Of a stretch of 64,000 nucleotides of DNA, positions 8,915-19,709 are shown piece after piece; positions within the stretch are counted from its first letter, which is position 1; every line of letters starts with the position of its first letter. The translations under genes and the position numbers were made by a program. The stretch is from NCBI GenBank assembly GCA_031771865.1, contig JASISA010000022.1:310001-374000 (forward strand), read 5' to 3'. Origin of the DNA: Nothophaeocryptopus gaeumannii (lineage: Eukaryota; Ascomycota; Dothideomycetes; Mycosphaerellales; Mycosphaerellaceae). The notes under the pieces are model-generated. The model saw nothing but the letters and a program-made list of their open reading frames with translations. It searched no databases and was not told the DNA's origin.

Positions 8915-10557
8915 TCAATTCCTTCCCTTCCCAAAATGCTCCTGCAATTGTATCGGCTCGTTTCCCTCCCGGCTATGCAACATCACTCTCGACTGTCCTC
9001 TCGCCTGATCATAACTCGGCGGCGCGGCATTCATATTCTTCTTCCGTTTCCTTTCGCCCAAGACCAGGCAGACAACATACACGACAAGCATAATCGCCGC
9101 ACATACTCCATATGCGATTTTGGCGCTTCTCGAAGCTCCTGCGAGCCCCAATCCAGCACCTCCATTCAACAGACCCAGCAGAATTGCGATTCTTCCAATG
9201 TTAAGATGGACGTAACTCCAAGCTGTCCGCCCGCCATACTTCTTAAACAGCTTGTGATGCAAAACTCCGGAAATCGGTTGCGTAAGCAATACGATGAGAA
9301 GAATGATTCCGATGATCGGGTGGTGATTGTGTAGCATGTCGAGTTCAGTGGCGAGGTAAACTCCCATGGCAAAGGCAACAATGTAGATTAGGTAGGCCAC
9401 GATTTGGAGAGCAGCGTGAACCCATAGAAGACCGTGGAATCCTGCGATGCGGATGAGGATCCCTCCTATGGGGAAGAAAGCTACGAACGCTAGGGCTGCG
9501 AGAACTCCGTGAATTGTTGCGATGCGATTGGCCAGGGCGAAGTTGCCACCAAAGGGGGCGTTGTTGTTTGAGAAGGAGGCGCTGCTTGATCCGTTCGAGT
9601 TTGATGAGGAGGTGCTAGAGCTGTCGTTGTCGCAGTATGGAAGATCCTGGCGCTTGTTGTTGCCATTGTTGTTCCAAGGAGCGTTCGTGGGCCAAGAGCC
9701 ATGACCAGATGGAAAACATGAAGAGGGAATGTTTGTTGGTCTCGCCGTCGGCCAGGAAGTTGAATACTCTGTCGGGAAGGGTGGACATGCTGTACCAGAA
9801 GGAGAGGCGATGGTCTGAGAGGCACTTGAGCCACGGGTAGCGGAGACAGCTTCAGTCTGGGGTCGTGGAATGCATGACGAAGCGCTACTTACGCCAGCAG
9901 ACGCCGATGCAGTTGTTCCTGCATTATTCGTAGCGACGAATGGGTTGACATCCTGGCCTCCTTTGGCGGCGGACAGGTCCCAGGAGAAGCTATCATGACT
10001 GTCGTGACGACTGATGCTGTAGGAAAGATCATTCGTGTTTAGAGCATCGCCGCTCTTGTACGCAGAAATCCATTGGCTCTTTGATCCAGTGAAGTCCATC
10101 GTCCCGCCTGACCAGCTATTGCAGTTGCTGCACTTCACATTGGCAGTCATCACGCCATTGCTAACTCCCGAGCCTGCGAGTAGCTCGATCTGGGTGGAAG
10201 TGTCATGCTCTGGCTCCACATGACCGCTCCCAAGCCGCGGAGACACAGTCACGTTCTGTCCACCGGCAGAGGTATATATCACGAAGACATTTGATCCAGA
10301 CATGGATGAGCCTTGACCTAGTGCGACCCACTCCATGGACGTCGGAGCTGTCATTTGAAAGTAGATGTTGCCATTTCCGGCAGATGCAGTGGCATCCGGA
10401 ATGTTCAACTGGAAGCAAATGTTGTTTCCCGGACACGTTTTCGCAATGGCAGCGTAGGCCGAGCCTGCGAACGATCAGTCTTCGGTCAAAACAAGGTGAG
10501 TGATGTAGACGACGTACCAACGCGCAGCGCTGTCAAAGCAGCGGCGACGAGTTTCAT
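8915..10557 (-). CDS. Cellobiose-dehydrogenase-type cytochrome (DOMON) fused to a cytochrome b561/ferric-reductase-like membrane domain
   Basis: Exons are 10518-10557 and 8915-10464 (intron GTACGT...CGCAG), giving 529 residues. Exon 1 plus the start of exon 2 form a signal peptide (MKLVAAALTALRVGSAYA). Next comes a CDH-type haem-binding DOMON domain rich in Gly/Ser (about residues 25-190), a Ser/Thr/Pro linker, and five hydrophobic helices from about residue 320 (NRIATIHGVLAALAF, FHGLLWVHAALQIV, HHPIIGIILLIVL and two more) with paired histidines for haem b. A basic cytoplasmic tail ends the protein. The architecture suggests transmembrane electron transfer to extracellular acceptors such as metals. 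A 78-nt in-frame segment, 9815-9892, has intron-like ends (GTAAGT...CTCAG) and may be removed in some transcripts. Confidence 0.9.
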
Positions 10558-11936
10558 GACCGAAGAAGGAGCTGGAGAATCAGCACGAGCGCGCCGATGC
10601 TACAAGTAAGTTAGTTTAAGAAGGCGAGCCAGCGGCTGAAGAGACAGCAAACGTTGCCGAGAGAAAGGGGGAAAGGTCAGCAAGTGGACATACGAATTCT
10701 GCATGCACCACAAGCGCGCGCCATGTCGAACTCTGTGTATTCTCGTGTTGTGCAGCGGAGACGGCTAGGCTGGCGCACAACATTGCTGATGAATGCACCA
10801 TAGCGGCAACAGTTCCACGTGGTCATCATGTGGTTGGAACCTCCCCATCGTTGTTGCTGTTTTCCGAGGTCGAGGCTGGGCCGTCGCAGTCGTTGTCGTG
10901 GTTGTCGTGGTTGTCGTGGTTGTCGTGGTTGTCGTGAACGTGATGATTGAGATGCAGCAGGACATGTCAGGGATGTCTGGTTGGACGTTGGCGAATGAGA
11001 TTGGCGTCGATGGTCATTGGGTCGGCTGGGTCAGGGTCAGGGGTATTTGAACGACACCTCGCATATGGAAGAGCACGTCTTCTCTATGATGGACAACACC
11101 GCAATTCGCGGGACGCGTAGTGCAAGGTCTCAATCACGCTTCCCAATTCACACAGCCGTGAGGGGATTATGTGCTCGAAGTGCTACCAACCTTGGAGGTA
11201 TTTGGCGAAGAAGGCAGCAGATTCCTAGCAACGCGAAATCACACAAGTGGAAATCGACCATTTCACGCGAAACTCGAACAACGCCAATTAGTATAGCGAT
11301 CTTGCTGATAAGACCGCATCGGGGAGCAGAGGGGCTTGAAATTCGAAAGGTGGTTTAATGGTTCCATAGAAGGGTTCTGAGATACGGTCAGACAGCGCTC
11401 CGAGATACGAGACCGCGCTGGCGAAGATGTGCGGAGGTAGACAAGTAGCAAGCTATTCTTTGGACGAGGACCTCCTCCTCATCAGGCTCTGGTGCATCAC
11501 CCAGCGCCTTGTTATGCCTGGGCTTTCAAGATGCAGGTCACCCCTGCGCAAAATACATGAGAGCCTCGCATTTCGAGCACATCAAAGGTATCGCAGTTTC
11601 CTGATGAAAGTTAGCAGCACCGAGCTCCAATGCAAGTGCGTATGTGTCTCGAACAAGTCGGTCCTGAGCATTTCGAGCACTATGAGGAGGAGAGTCATCT
11701 GCTCGTGCATGCAATGGTTGGCCTTCTGATCCCCAATGGCTTCATTCACATGGCAATCGTCAGCCACTTAAAGGAAGAGGATTGGCCAATTAACAATTTT
11801 CATTCGCTAACTGTACCGAGACATTCTTCATCTCAGCAATAAGGCGAGTGTTTCTCGCTTCGCGCCATTGCAGCCTCCACGCTCGATTTTCGATACAGGA
11901 TGGGGCATTCAGCTGTGTGTGATGTGGTGTTTACTC
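10558..11936. other. Intergenic, promoter side of the b561 gene
   Basis: The 1.38 kb separate the start of the b561 gene from the 3' end of the Stm1-like gene. Apart from a 9-bp tandem repeat I see no convincing gene; short open frames here have no coding character. Confidence 0.5.
10892..10936 (+). repeat. Five perfect copies of a 9-bp repeat (GTTGTCGTG)n
   Basis: GTTGTCGTG is repeated head to tail five times without mismatch about 335 bp upstream of the b561 start codon. The run is a minisatellite-like tract in non-coding DNA. Confidence 0.9.
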
Positions 11937-13526
11937 CTACGCACCCAGAGCAGGGAAAGCGCTCTCGTCTTGAGTGTTGACGCGAGGTCCACGAGGTACA
12001 TCGCCGCGAGGAGCGCCGCCCCTGAAGTCTGCACGACCTCTGCCTCCACGTGGACGATCGCCGCGGAACTCGCCTCGTCCACCGCGCCCACCACGACCGC
12101 GTCCTCTGCCACGGTCGCCAGAATCAGGCGCTTGGTAGTACTGGGTGTCCAGAGTGACTCTCTCTTTCTTGTCGCCCTGGTCCTTCTGCTTCTTGGCCTT
12201 TCCACTGCCGCCAATAAAGAAGTTCTCTGCCTCTGGGTCGCGAGAGAAGGCCTTGCCCTCTGGAAACTTCTGCTTCGAGCCCTCGTTGGCCTTGCGAACA
12301 CTCGGGCCCTCGCCAGACAGCGCCAATCGCTTCTCGGCAAGCTCGGCGAGGTAGGCGTCGTAGCTTTTCGTCTTGTCTTCGGGCTCTGGAGCAGCTTCTT
12401 CACCCACGGCGCCGTCGGGTCCATTGCTGAAAGCTGGGTCCGCACCGGTAGTGTCAGGTGTAAAGCCGGCATCATTCTTGGCCTCGGCCTGCGCAATTGC
12501 CTCGCCAGCGTTCTCATCTGCCCACTCAGCGTTGCCGTCATTACCGCCCCAGCCGTGAGCAGCCTGCTTCTCTTGCTCGCTGGAGGTGCTGTTAGCAGGC
12601 GTCAGACCGCACAAGACTTTGCGAGAACAAACCCAATGCCAGTGTGACTGTGACGATCGTCGCGTGGTGCACCGCCCCCACGACCACCTCGGCCACGTCC
12701 TCGTCCTCCACGGCCACGGCCCTCGCCGCCACGGCGCTCACCGTGCTCTGCCCAAAGAGTCAGTTTGGTGCTACGGCAAAAACAAGAACAGACATTACCC
12801 CTAGCGCGGTTGGAGTGGCGATCGGCGCGGAGTCCATCGTCGCGGTTGTCGGCGCGGCTGTTCACACCGGCTGTGGTTCAATATCAGCAGGGATTCGCTC
12901 TCGGTCCGGACTCATGGCAGCTTGCTCCAGCAGAGCATGTCCAAACGCACAGATGCCCTGAGCTTTTCAAATCTGCGACATCTCTGGCGGTATGCGAGAA
13001 GAAAGGAAGTGTGACGCACCCTGATCGCCTCTTGTGAAAACCTGATGGCTTCCTCCACGTCCGCCAGCTGCAGGTCGAGGGGTGTCTGTCGCTGGGCCCT
13101 CGGCGCCGGCATTGCGCTTGCCAGCACGCTGGACTGGCTTGTCAATCACCTTTGTCGGCGGCTCCGGTTCGCGGTCTGGATCGAGCTCCGGGTCATTGCC
13201 TGTTGCGCGTGTAAGTATGGAATTTCGGGACGCGGCAGCACGTGCCGGTTGACCACGCTCGTGGGGACGAAGTATTCGAAATCGGCAGCGCAGCACGAGA
13301 CCGACGACGGATGATGGGAGGTTGGCATACCCAGGAGCTCGTAGAGGTTCTGTAATGGCAAAGTCAGCACAGCTCGTCAATTCCTCCAGTCACGACGACG
13401 GTGATGCGAAAGCATTGGTGATGGCAGTAGAAGGGAGGGCGCCGCGGCGAAGGGCCAGGCAGGTGCACCCATTGAGCTTTCGGAGGCGCGTTGGATGTCA
13501 CGTACCTTACTGGCGATCTGGCTCAT
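11937..13526 (-). CDS. STM1: Stm1/HABP4 (SERBP1)-family ribosome-binding protein
   Basis: Six exons keep frame throughout: 13506-13526, 13331-13349, 13020-13199, 12799-12870, 12633-12747 and 11937-12588, giving 352 residues. The N-terminus reads MSQIASKNLYELLGNDPELD, the Stm1_N signature. The middle is Arg/Gly-rich (GRGRGGRGRGRGG). The HABP4/PAI-RBP1 domain follows (YDAYLAELAEKRLALSG, then a KFPEGKAF segment), with a second RGG tail. In yeast Stm1 sits in the mRNA channel of 80S ribosomes, preserves dormant ribosomes and binds G-quadruplex DNA. Start choice: the 7-codon exon 1 is the only ATG exon that splices in frame to NLYELLG. The RGG tracts suggest arginine methylation (family knowledge). 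Confidence 0.92.
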
Positions 13527-14367
13527 CGTTGCAGTCGTCACGAGCAGGCCATGTTTCTGTTGTGTGTGGATGCGGATGCTCAGTTGTCGCAGGAAGCCGC
13601 ACTGGCCAGTGCGCGCCTTCCCACCTTGAAATTCGCGCCTGCCAAGATACGATTGTCGCCTGAGGCACGGCGCGTCCGACCACACCCGCAGCAACTCCAG
13701 CACCGCTATATTTCCCACGCATACTCGATTCATGCACCGCATCCAAGTATCTGCATCTCGCTCGTCTAGGATGTGAATACGAGCTCCACGGGCGATACAT
13801 GATTGAGCCTTCGCCACGCCACCGCACCACATCACGTCGCACCGCGGACGATCAAAGACAAGGCAGCACCGAAGAGCGCAATGTAGGGCAGCGCGTGAGG
13901 AGATATTCAACCGAACGGCCTGCGACCCATTGAGCTCTCTCTGAACGTTCCACGCTCCCAGCGCTTCATGCCTGTCTCCATACATCTGGGTCCCTTACTT
14001 ACATACTAGGGAACAGAGTAGCCTGACCACATGAGCGCAATTCAGAGCCTCGACGGCAAGTATTGCACTCCGCCTCTCTGTCTTGCTTCGCTGATGCCCC
14101 GTCATTAAATTACAGCTGATTCACGCGCTTCCATTCCTCATCATCAATGCCCTTTCAATCATTTCGCACGCTTTCCCTCACATACAGGATACAACTGGTC
14201 TCCCAAAAATCCAGTCGCCACGCACGCTCAATGCAAATGCAAAATGCAAAAATCAAAAGCTTTTGCCACCCCATCATTCGTAGCCCGCTCACTCAGCGCG
14301 GTGCTGTCGTCTGTCGAAGATCCACTCTTGCGTACGCTCAGACTCACCCTGCAGTCTGCAGCACACG
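13527..14367. other. Intergenic between two minus-strand genes
   Basis: The 841 bp contain the promoter region of the Stm1-like gene and the 3' flank of the bZIP gene. No supported gene, RNA or repeat is seen. Confidence 0.5.
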
Positions 14368-15890
14368 TCATCGCTGGTTATGGTGCTGTTCAAAGGAATA
14401 ATTCGTAGGATAATGCATGGAAGCGCTGAGCCCAAAGGGATCAGCGTCCAGCATCGGATCGTTTGGATCAACATCGAATTGGCCATCCGACGTGCCTGGG
14501 TGGCTCGTCGGCGGGACCATTTGCTGTGGTTGCTCGTACTGGCTATGTGGAGTCATTGACGGTTGTGCAGACTGCAACCCCTGAGGCTGCGAATAAAAGT
14601 CGCCTGTCTGCTGTACTTGGCCCTGGTCAAACTGAGGAGGATATGAACCTTGAAGTTCTGGTGATCTATTGGCGCGCACGTTGTCGTCTTCGGTCTCGTC
14701 GAGCATGGATCTCGTTTGCTGAGTATCGTACTCTTGATCTGTACTCACGGATTCAGCCTAGGACGAACACAGTTCTGTTTGTTGTGGTAGGGGTCAACTT
14801 GCCGAGCTGGTCAAAGTGTTTCTGAAACGGACTTGGGTAGAAGGATGTCGTAGGCACGTTCCCGCCGGCACTGCCTGGTTGAGATAGGCCGTAACTGCCC
14901 GTAGACATGCTCGATATGCCGCTGGTGCTACCTTGGTACGTCGAGGACGGCGTAGCGCGCTGTTGCGTCTGCCGTTGAAGACTCGAGGGGTGTTGCGGTT
15001 GTGCTTGATAGAAAGCCGTGTTATGCTGCTGTTGCTGCTGCGGCGAGCGAGCATAGGTTTGGAAGCCCTGTGCCTGCGGCTGAGCGATTGCAGCAGAGGC
15101 GGGTGAAGTCATCCCACCTTGTTGCAGAGCCGGAGATCTTGTTGAAAGCTGACTGGGAGAAGAGGCATGTGAAGAAGGGGTGGGGTGTGCATGTGGCGAG
15201 AATCCCATGTCCGGGTTGGATTGTCCAGGCGCAAGCTTGGGAAGGAAATTCTGGCCTGAGCGCCTTGCCTGTTGCCTCTGTAAAGCCGTACGTTGGAGCT
15301 GTGGCTGTTGGGGCACATTGGGGGCTGGAAGCATGAAACCTGGGCCCAAGACTGGGCTTCCGGTCTTCATCTGCAATTCAGCTTGAACATCGATGCCTAG
15401 TAGCCCAGTCAGTACGCTGTGGTGCGTGAGAGGATATTCGACACAAACCTTTCTCCAGCAGGATCCTTTCCAGCAACGAATTCTTGTACCGCAACATGAG
15501 GCACTCATCAGCAGCAGTTCGATGGCTCTGCTGTAGACTCGCGAGCGTTTCCTCATTCTGCTTGATTGTTGCTTCAAGCTGCTTGATGTACTCGGTTCTT
15601 CGTTCACGGAAAGCCGCCTGCGCTTGTCGATTGCGTTGCTTGCGTTCTTCCGACGTGGCATAGATCTAAGGCGAATCAGCGGTTGAAATTGACATGGTAA
15701 CGAGTCATTCGATATTACATACGGGTTTTCTTCCTCCCTTGCGTTTCTGAGGTTGGGCTGGTTCCTGGGCCGGCTCGGCGCCGCCCTCTTGCTCCGGCGT
15801 CGACTCGATGGAACTGGGAGTTGTCTCTGGGGCAGGATCAAGTTTGGAGGCTGCTGCCATATCGTCGTGCCCGTCTTTGTTATCTCCCAT
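14368..15890 (-). CDS. bZIP transcription factor with Gln-rich C-terminus
   Basis: Exons are 15723-15890, 15449-15665, 15396-14799 and 14743-14368, giving 452 residues. The basic region ERKQRNRQAQAAFRERR and the following leucine zipper (about residues 60-128) are encoded by exon 2. The remainder is a long Gln/Pro/Ser-rich region with poly-Gln, typical of an activation domain. The basic-region core NRQAQAAFR places it near fungal AP-1-like factors, but the target set cannot be inferred. The last intron is read as GTTGAC...GTGAG; an overlapping GC-AG alternative (GCAAGT...TACAG, starting after 14803) also keeps frame, so two residues at this junction are uncertain. The 5' flank has a CAG repeat (about 16155-16180). 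Confidence 0.92.
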
Positions 15891-17183
15891 CTGCAGGTAC
15901 CCGGGCCAAAGCAATGACCAAAGCCAGTTAGAGGCCCAGACAGGCGACGCTAAGATCTGTACCCAGATGAACGGGCCAGGCTTGTGGGCAGTGAAAGTGC
16001 ACAATTGGTAATGACCTTAGCATAGAGTATGATAACCTTGCAGGAGAGCAAGAGAGGAGGTGAGGTAAGAGTTTGGGTAATTGAAACTGATCAATGAGGA
16101 GAGGAGGGCGGTCACGCGGACGGAAAGAGCTGAGGCGAGAGCGGCGGCGCAGCAAGAATCAGCAGCAGCAGCAGCAGCTTAGTCTAACTACCAGCTACGA
16201 CGAAAATTCTTTTCTGCTGCGGGCTCCAATGGCCAATGGACCGACCGACTTACGCCAGCTTCAGTGGACAGGTAGGACACAGGTAAGTGCCTTAGTCTGC
16301 ACGAAGCCGTCATGGTCATTTGTGCCGTGCTTTGGTGAGATTGCAGCGCTCGCAAGGGCCTGACGGAGCTGGAGCCAGCCGGGGGCCTCGCAGCGCTCGT
16401 GACCGTTGCTGCGCGCCCTGCCCGTTGCCATGCGCCGATGATGATGATGATTTGCTCGACGACGCATGTGGACGCAGAAGAGTCAAGAGTCAAGCTGACG
16501 CCAGGTGCGCTGGTGCGGCGATGCGAGGCGGGCGGGCCGGCGTGCGTGCGTGGTTGCAGGCATTCCCGCAAGGCGCTGCCCCAGGAGGCATAGCGCGAGG
16601 TCTGCATCTCCGAGGGCGCTTCCGCGTGGTCCTCTAGCGGCCTTCTGGAAGGCCCGTCGAGCACCACCATCGCATTGACCCACCCATCGCCATGATGATG
16701 ATCAGGATGAAAGTGCACCATCTCATCCATCCTCCACGCCTTTACTCCCAATTTCCCTTAAGAATAGCCCGGTGCGTAACGTCCTGGCGCCGTAAGCAGC
16801 ACCATCATAGGAACAACACGCATGCAAGGGACGATGGGTCGTGGGAGTTGCGTCGTACCTAGCTTCCTCCATCGACGTGCTGCTGGTGGTTGACGCTCTC
16901 ACGCACACATCAGTGTTCAAGGGAGTCGGTAGGAAGTTTTGTTCACGCCAGATGTTCACGCTTTGGAAGGGCTGGACGGCATTAGGTCTGTCAAACTGGA
17001 AAGACGTGTACAGTCAATGTTCTTTCCGAATATGGCTCCCAACGCCACTTGCGGCCCAAATCACCGTCGCACCTGTCCACCAGTCTCGCCAGTCTCGTCA
17101 ACGTCGATGCTCGCGGCTTCGAAGTCAAAGATGCGGCTGTCTTCAGGGCGCCATCGCTCAGGTTGCAGGGCACTGGCGCCGCC
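15891..17183. other. Divergent promoter region, bZIP gene and arrestin gene
   Basis: The 1.29 kb between two divergent starts hold a short CAG run (about 16155-16180) and ATG triplet runs. No gene with coding character is seen, though open frames exist because the region is GC-rich. Confidence 0.5.
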
Positions 17184-19709
17184 ATGGGGAGTCGATCGCA
17201 GAGATATGAGATCTCTAGGCCTCAACCCGTTGTTGATCCTCCCTCCCCCACGCCTCTGTCCCTTCCGAGCCCGTCACCACCATCACCGCCGCCGCCGCCG
17301 CCGCTTCCCTCTGCCGCAGTCATGTCTCGCGACACGCAAAGGCCGGAGCCGGTGTTGTGGTCGTCAATCATTCCAAGACCCCTATCCGACATACGCGAGC
17401 TGAGTGAGCCGAGTCTGCTGGACCATTACGTACGCTCCTCCCGTCAACACCATCGCAATACATCAACAGAAAATCCAAGAAATCGAAGCGAGTCCCTGAA
17501 ACGAGGAGGATCCCTAAAGGCAGGCGGCCGTGCTCTGCATCCTTCTGCGCCCGTGCCCCAGACGCAGGCGGAGGGTTCGTCGTCGTACAGCAGCACCCCA
17601 GAGCAACCCAGCTTCTACAGCATACCGAAATCGAGCGTTCCTAGGCGGTCATCATCGTTTCATCGCCCACCACACTCGCATTCTCGGAAGCACTCCCTTC
17701 CCACCCAGCCATCGTCTCTTCTCGCGACCCAACCCAATCAAGGTCTCTCCATTCCGAATCGCGGCGGTAGCCACTCTCCAGTGAAAGAAGCCGGGACGAG
17801 GCTGGACCCCATAACATCAGATGCTGCACGCAGAGTACCATCGAGGACGCATGTTCGTAGCCCTCACCCCTACGAGATTCTGGAATATCCGTCGTACAAG
17901 CACCCGCGCGTGAAGCTGGAACTACAAGTCTCTGCACCAATTTTTGTGGGAGGTGGCAGTGTTGAAGGCTTCGTTAATGTCACGATCGATGGCAATGAGA
18001 ACGTACGTAACAGGCGGTTATTCAGCATTGGTGCTTTGTCGGTCGATTTGCTTGGGTTCGAACAGATGGGCGCGAACCGGAAGGTGACGTTCTTGGCTCT
18101 GGGCACTGAGCTCATCGATACGAGCCATCCGCCTCCCTCGAAAATGATTCAACCCGTTGAATCCTTGTACGCCGACGACAAGTTTTGGCCTCTAAGTCCT
18201 TCATGTACTGCACTGCCGTTCATGATTAGCCTTCCCCTGGACACCGGACCGCCACCTTTCCAATCGAGACACGCCAACATCCGCTTTCTGCTTTCTATCA
18301 CGGCTCTCGTGCGAGATTCTGGAAAGCACTATCATGTGAGGACGTCACAAGATGTGCAAGTGCTGCCGACTTACGACCCGGAAAAGGCGCTTACATCTTT
18401 GTCAAGCCCACTGACTGCCTCTGACGAGATGTGTATAGCTCGAGCTGGCGGACAGGAGAATTTGAAGGTCACTGCAGGCCTGCACCGTCAGGTCTGGGTC
18501 AGTGGAAGCAGCATCTTCGTCGATGTGCATATATCAAACAGATCTCGGAAACAAACCAAGCGACTCGAGCTCACTCTTGAGCGAGACATACTATGCTATA
18601 AGCATGCAGCGGCCGCGACCAGGGAGAAATCTGCCAGCCAAGCGCGAATTTTCGAGAGCAACGAACAGACCATGGTGGCAAGATCTGTGATTAAGTCCGG
18701 ATCACTGGGTTGGAATGGCGTCGGGCCTCATGCATCCGATGTTCGCACTTGCGAGCTCGAGGTGCCGCGCGGCCATGGTACAGTTCGTTGCGGTAAGTAT
18801 TTTGAAGTGAGGTACTTCCTCAACGTCACCGCGTCTCTATCAAACTCCAAAATGGTGTCGGTTCAGTTGCCAATCATACTGATACACATGAACTCGTTGG
18901 ATGTCGTCCCGAATTCGGTCGCGCAAGTTGCCGCTGCAATAGAAGAAAGGCGCACTCATCGACAATTGGCGCGCTCGCGTTTGCGCAAAGAATCTGGACA
19001 GAGTCGACAGCGATCGTTCTCATCGCCGGCGGCGACCATGGAACTGAAAAGGAAGCCGTCCTACATGCAAGGACGAGCGTTCGCTGCACCTCGGCTACAA
19101 TCACTAGATCGTCAGCGAGAACAGCGGGCCGACATGGAAGACTTGTGCAACACATTGGACTCATCGCCGAGAAAGAATGTTGCTCCCGGCCCAAAAGGCG
19201 TCGCTATTGCGAAGGTGTCCAGCAACAGTAGTCTAGGAAGACTTGCTTTCGGCGCCAGGAGCGTCGAAAGCCTGGGGGGGTTTGGTCCAATGTCTTATGA
19301 TACGCCTCCTTCGACCAAACGGCTACCGAGAAGAGACATAGACGGGCAGCGTCTGAAAGAGCGATTAAGACGCATTGGCAGTCTCGAATCGATCAGAAGC
19401 AAAAAGTCGAGCAGCTCCAAGAGAAGTCAGGACCAGAATGTCAGACGTCGTGTTCTGCAGTCGCCAGCTCAAGCGCACATTGCGCCCTACACGCTGGGCT
19501 TGAGTGCCGCAACGCGCACGTTCAGCTCAGAGGCTCCGAGCGAGGGCTCGGCTACGGCCATGAGTCTTCGAGAGAAATTAGACAGAAGCCGATTTGAGTT
19601 CAAAGCAGTCAGGAAGAAAGCGAGCGGCGGATTGAAAGAGCGCAGTATCAATTGGTGGGAACAGATGAAAGGCAGAGAGCGGGAGAAGGAACGAGAGGGC
19701 TGGATCTAG
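17184..19709 (+). CDS. Arrestin-domain protein (fungal arrestin N/C family)
   Basis: A single-exon 841-residue protein. The start is the ATG in the strong context GCCGCCATGG at 17184; the upstream in-frame sequence lacks another ATG. The N-terminal 230 residues are Pro/Ser-rich with a CCG-coded proline run (about 17278-17310). An arrestin-N-like beta-sandwich follows (HPRVKLELQVSAPIFVGGGS onward, nt about 17895-18390), then an arrestin-C-like half (LKVTAGLHRQVWVSGSSI to VSVQLPIILIH, nt about 18460-18900). The C-terminal 260 residues are basic and Ser-rich. Such proteins often act as adaptors between membrane cargo and ubiquitin ligases, but I see no clear PPxY motif, so the partner is unknown. 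Confidence 0.85.
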   Translation: MGSRSQRYEISRPQPVVDPPSPTPLSLPSPSPPSPPPPPPLPSAAVMSRDTQRPEPVLWSSIIPRPLSDIRELSEPSLLDHYVRSSRQHHRNTSTENPRNRSESLKRGGSLKAGGRALHPSAPVPQTQAEGSSSYSSTPEQPSFYSIPKSSVPRRSSSFHRPPHSHSRKHSLPTQPSSLLATQPNQGLSIPNRGGSHSPVKEAGTRLDPITSDAARRVPSRTHVRSPHPYEILEYPSYKHPRVKLELQVSAPIFVGGGSVEGFVNVTIDGNENVRNRRLFSIGALSVDLLGFEQMGANRKVTFLALGTELIDTSHPPPSKMIQPVESLYADDKFWPLSPSCTALPFMISLPLDTGPPPFQSRHANIRFLLSITALVRDSGKHYHVRTSQDVQVLPTYDPEKALTSLSSPLTASDEMCIARAGGQENLKVTAGLHRQVWVSGSSIFVDVHISNRSRKQTKRLELTLERDILCYKHAAAATREKSASQARIFESNEQTMVARSVIKSGSLGWNGVGPHASDVRTCELEVPRGHGTVRCGKYFEVRYFLNVTASLSNSKMVSVQLPIILIHMNSLDVVPNSVAQVAAAIEERRTHRQLARSRLRKESGQSRQRSFSSPAATMELKRKPSYMQGRAFAAPRLQSLDRQREQRADMEDLCNTLDSSPRKNVAPGPKGVAIAKVSSNSSLGRLAFGARSVESLGGFGPMSYDTPPSTKRLPRRDIDGQRLKERLRRIGSLESIRSKKSSSSKRSQDQNVRRRVLQSPAQAHIAPYTLGLSAATRTFSSEAPSEGSATAMSLREKLDRSRFEFKAVRKKASGGLKERSINWWEQMKGREREKEREGWI

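Noticed and set aside
10765..10965. Poly-Thr or poly-Val open frames
   Set aside because: They are translations of the 9-bp GTTGTCGTG tandem repeat, not genes.
11868..12647. Open frame of 259 codons on the + strand
   Set aside because: It is the antisense shadow of the Stm1-like gene; the minus-strand reading has the conserved HABP4 domain and splice-consistent exons.
17049..17183. N-terminal extension of the arrestin-domain protein (45 codons)
   Set aside because: It would start with a TTG codon; the ATG at 17184 has a strong initiation context, so the extension is taken as 5' leader.
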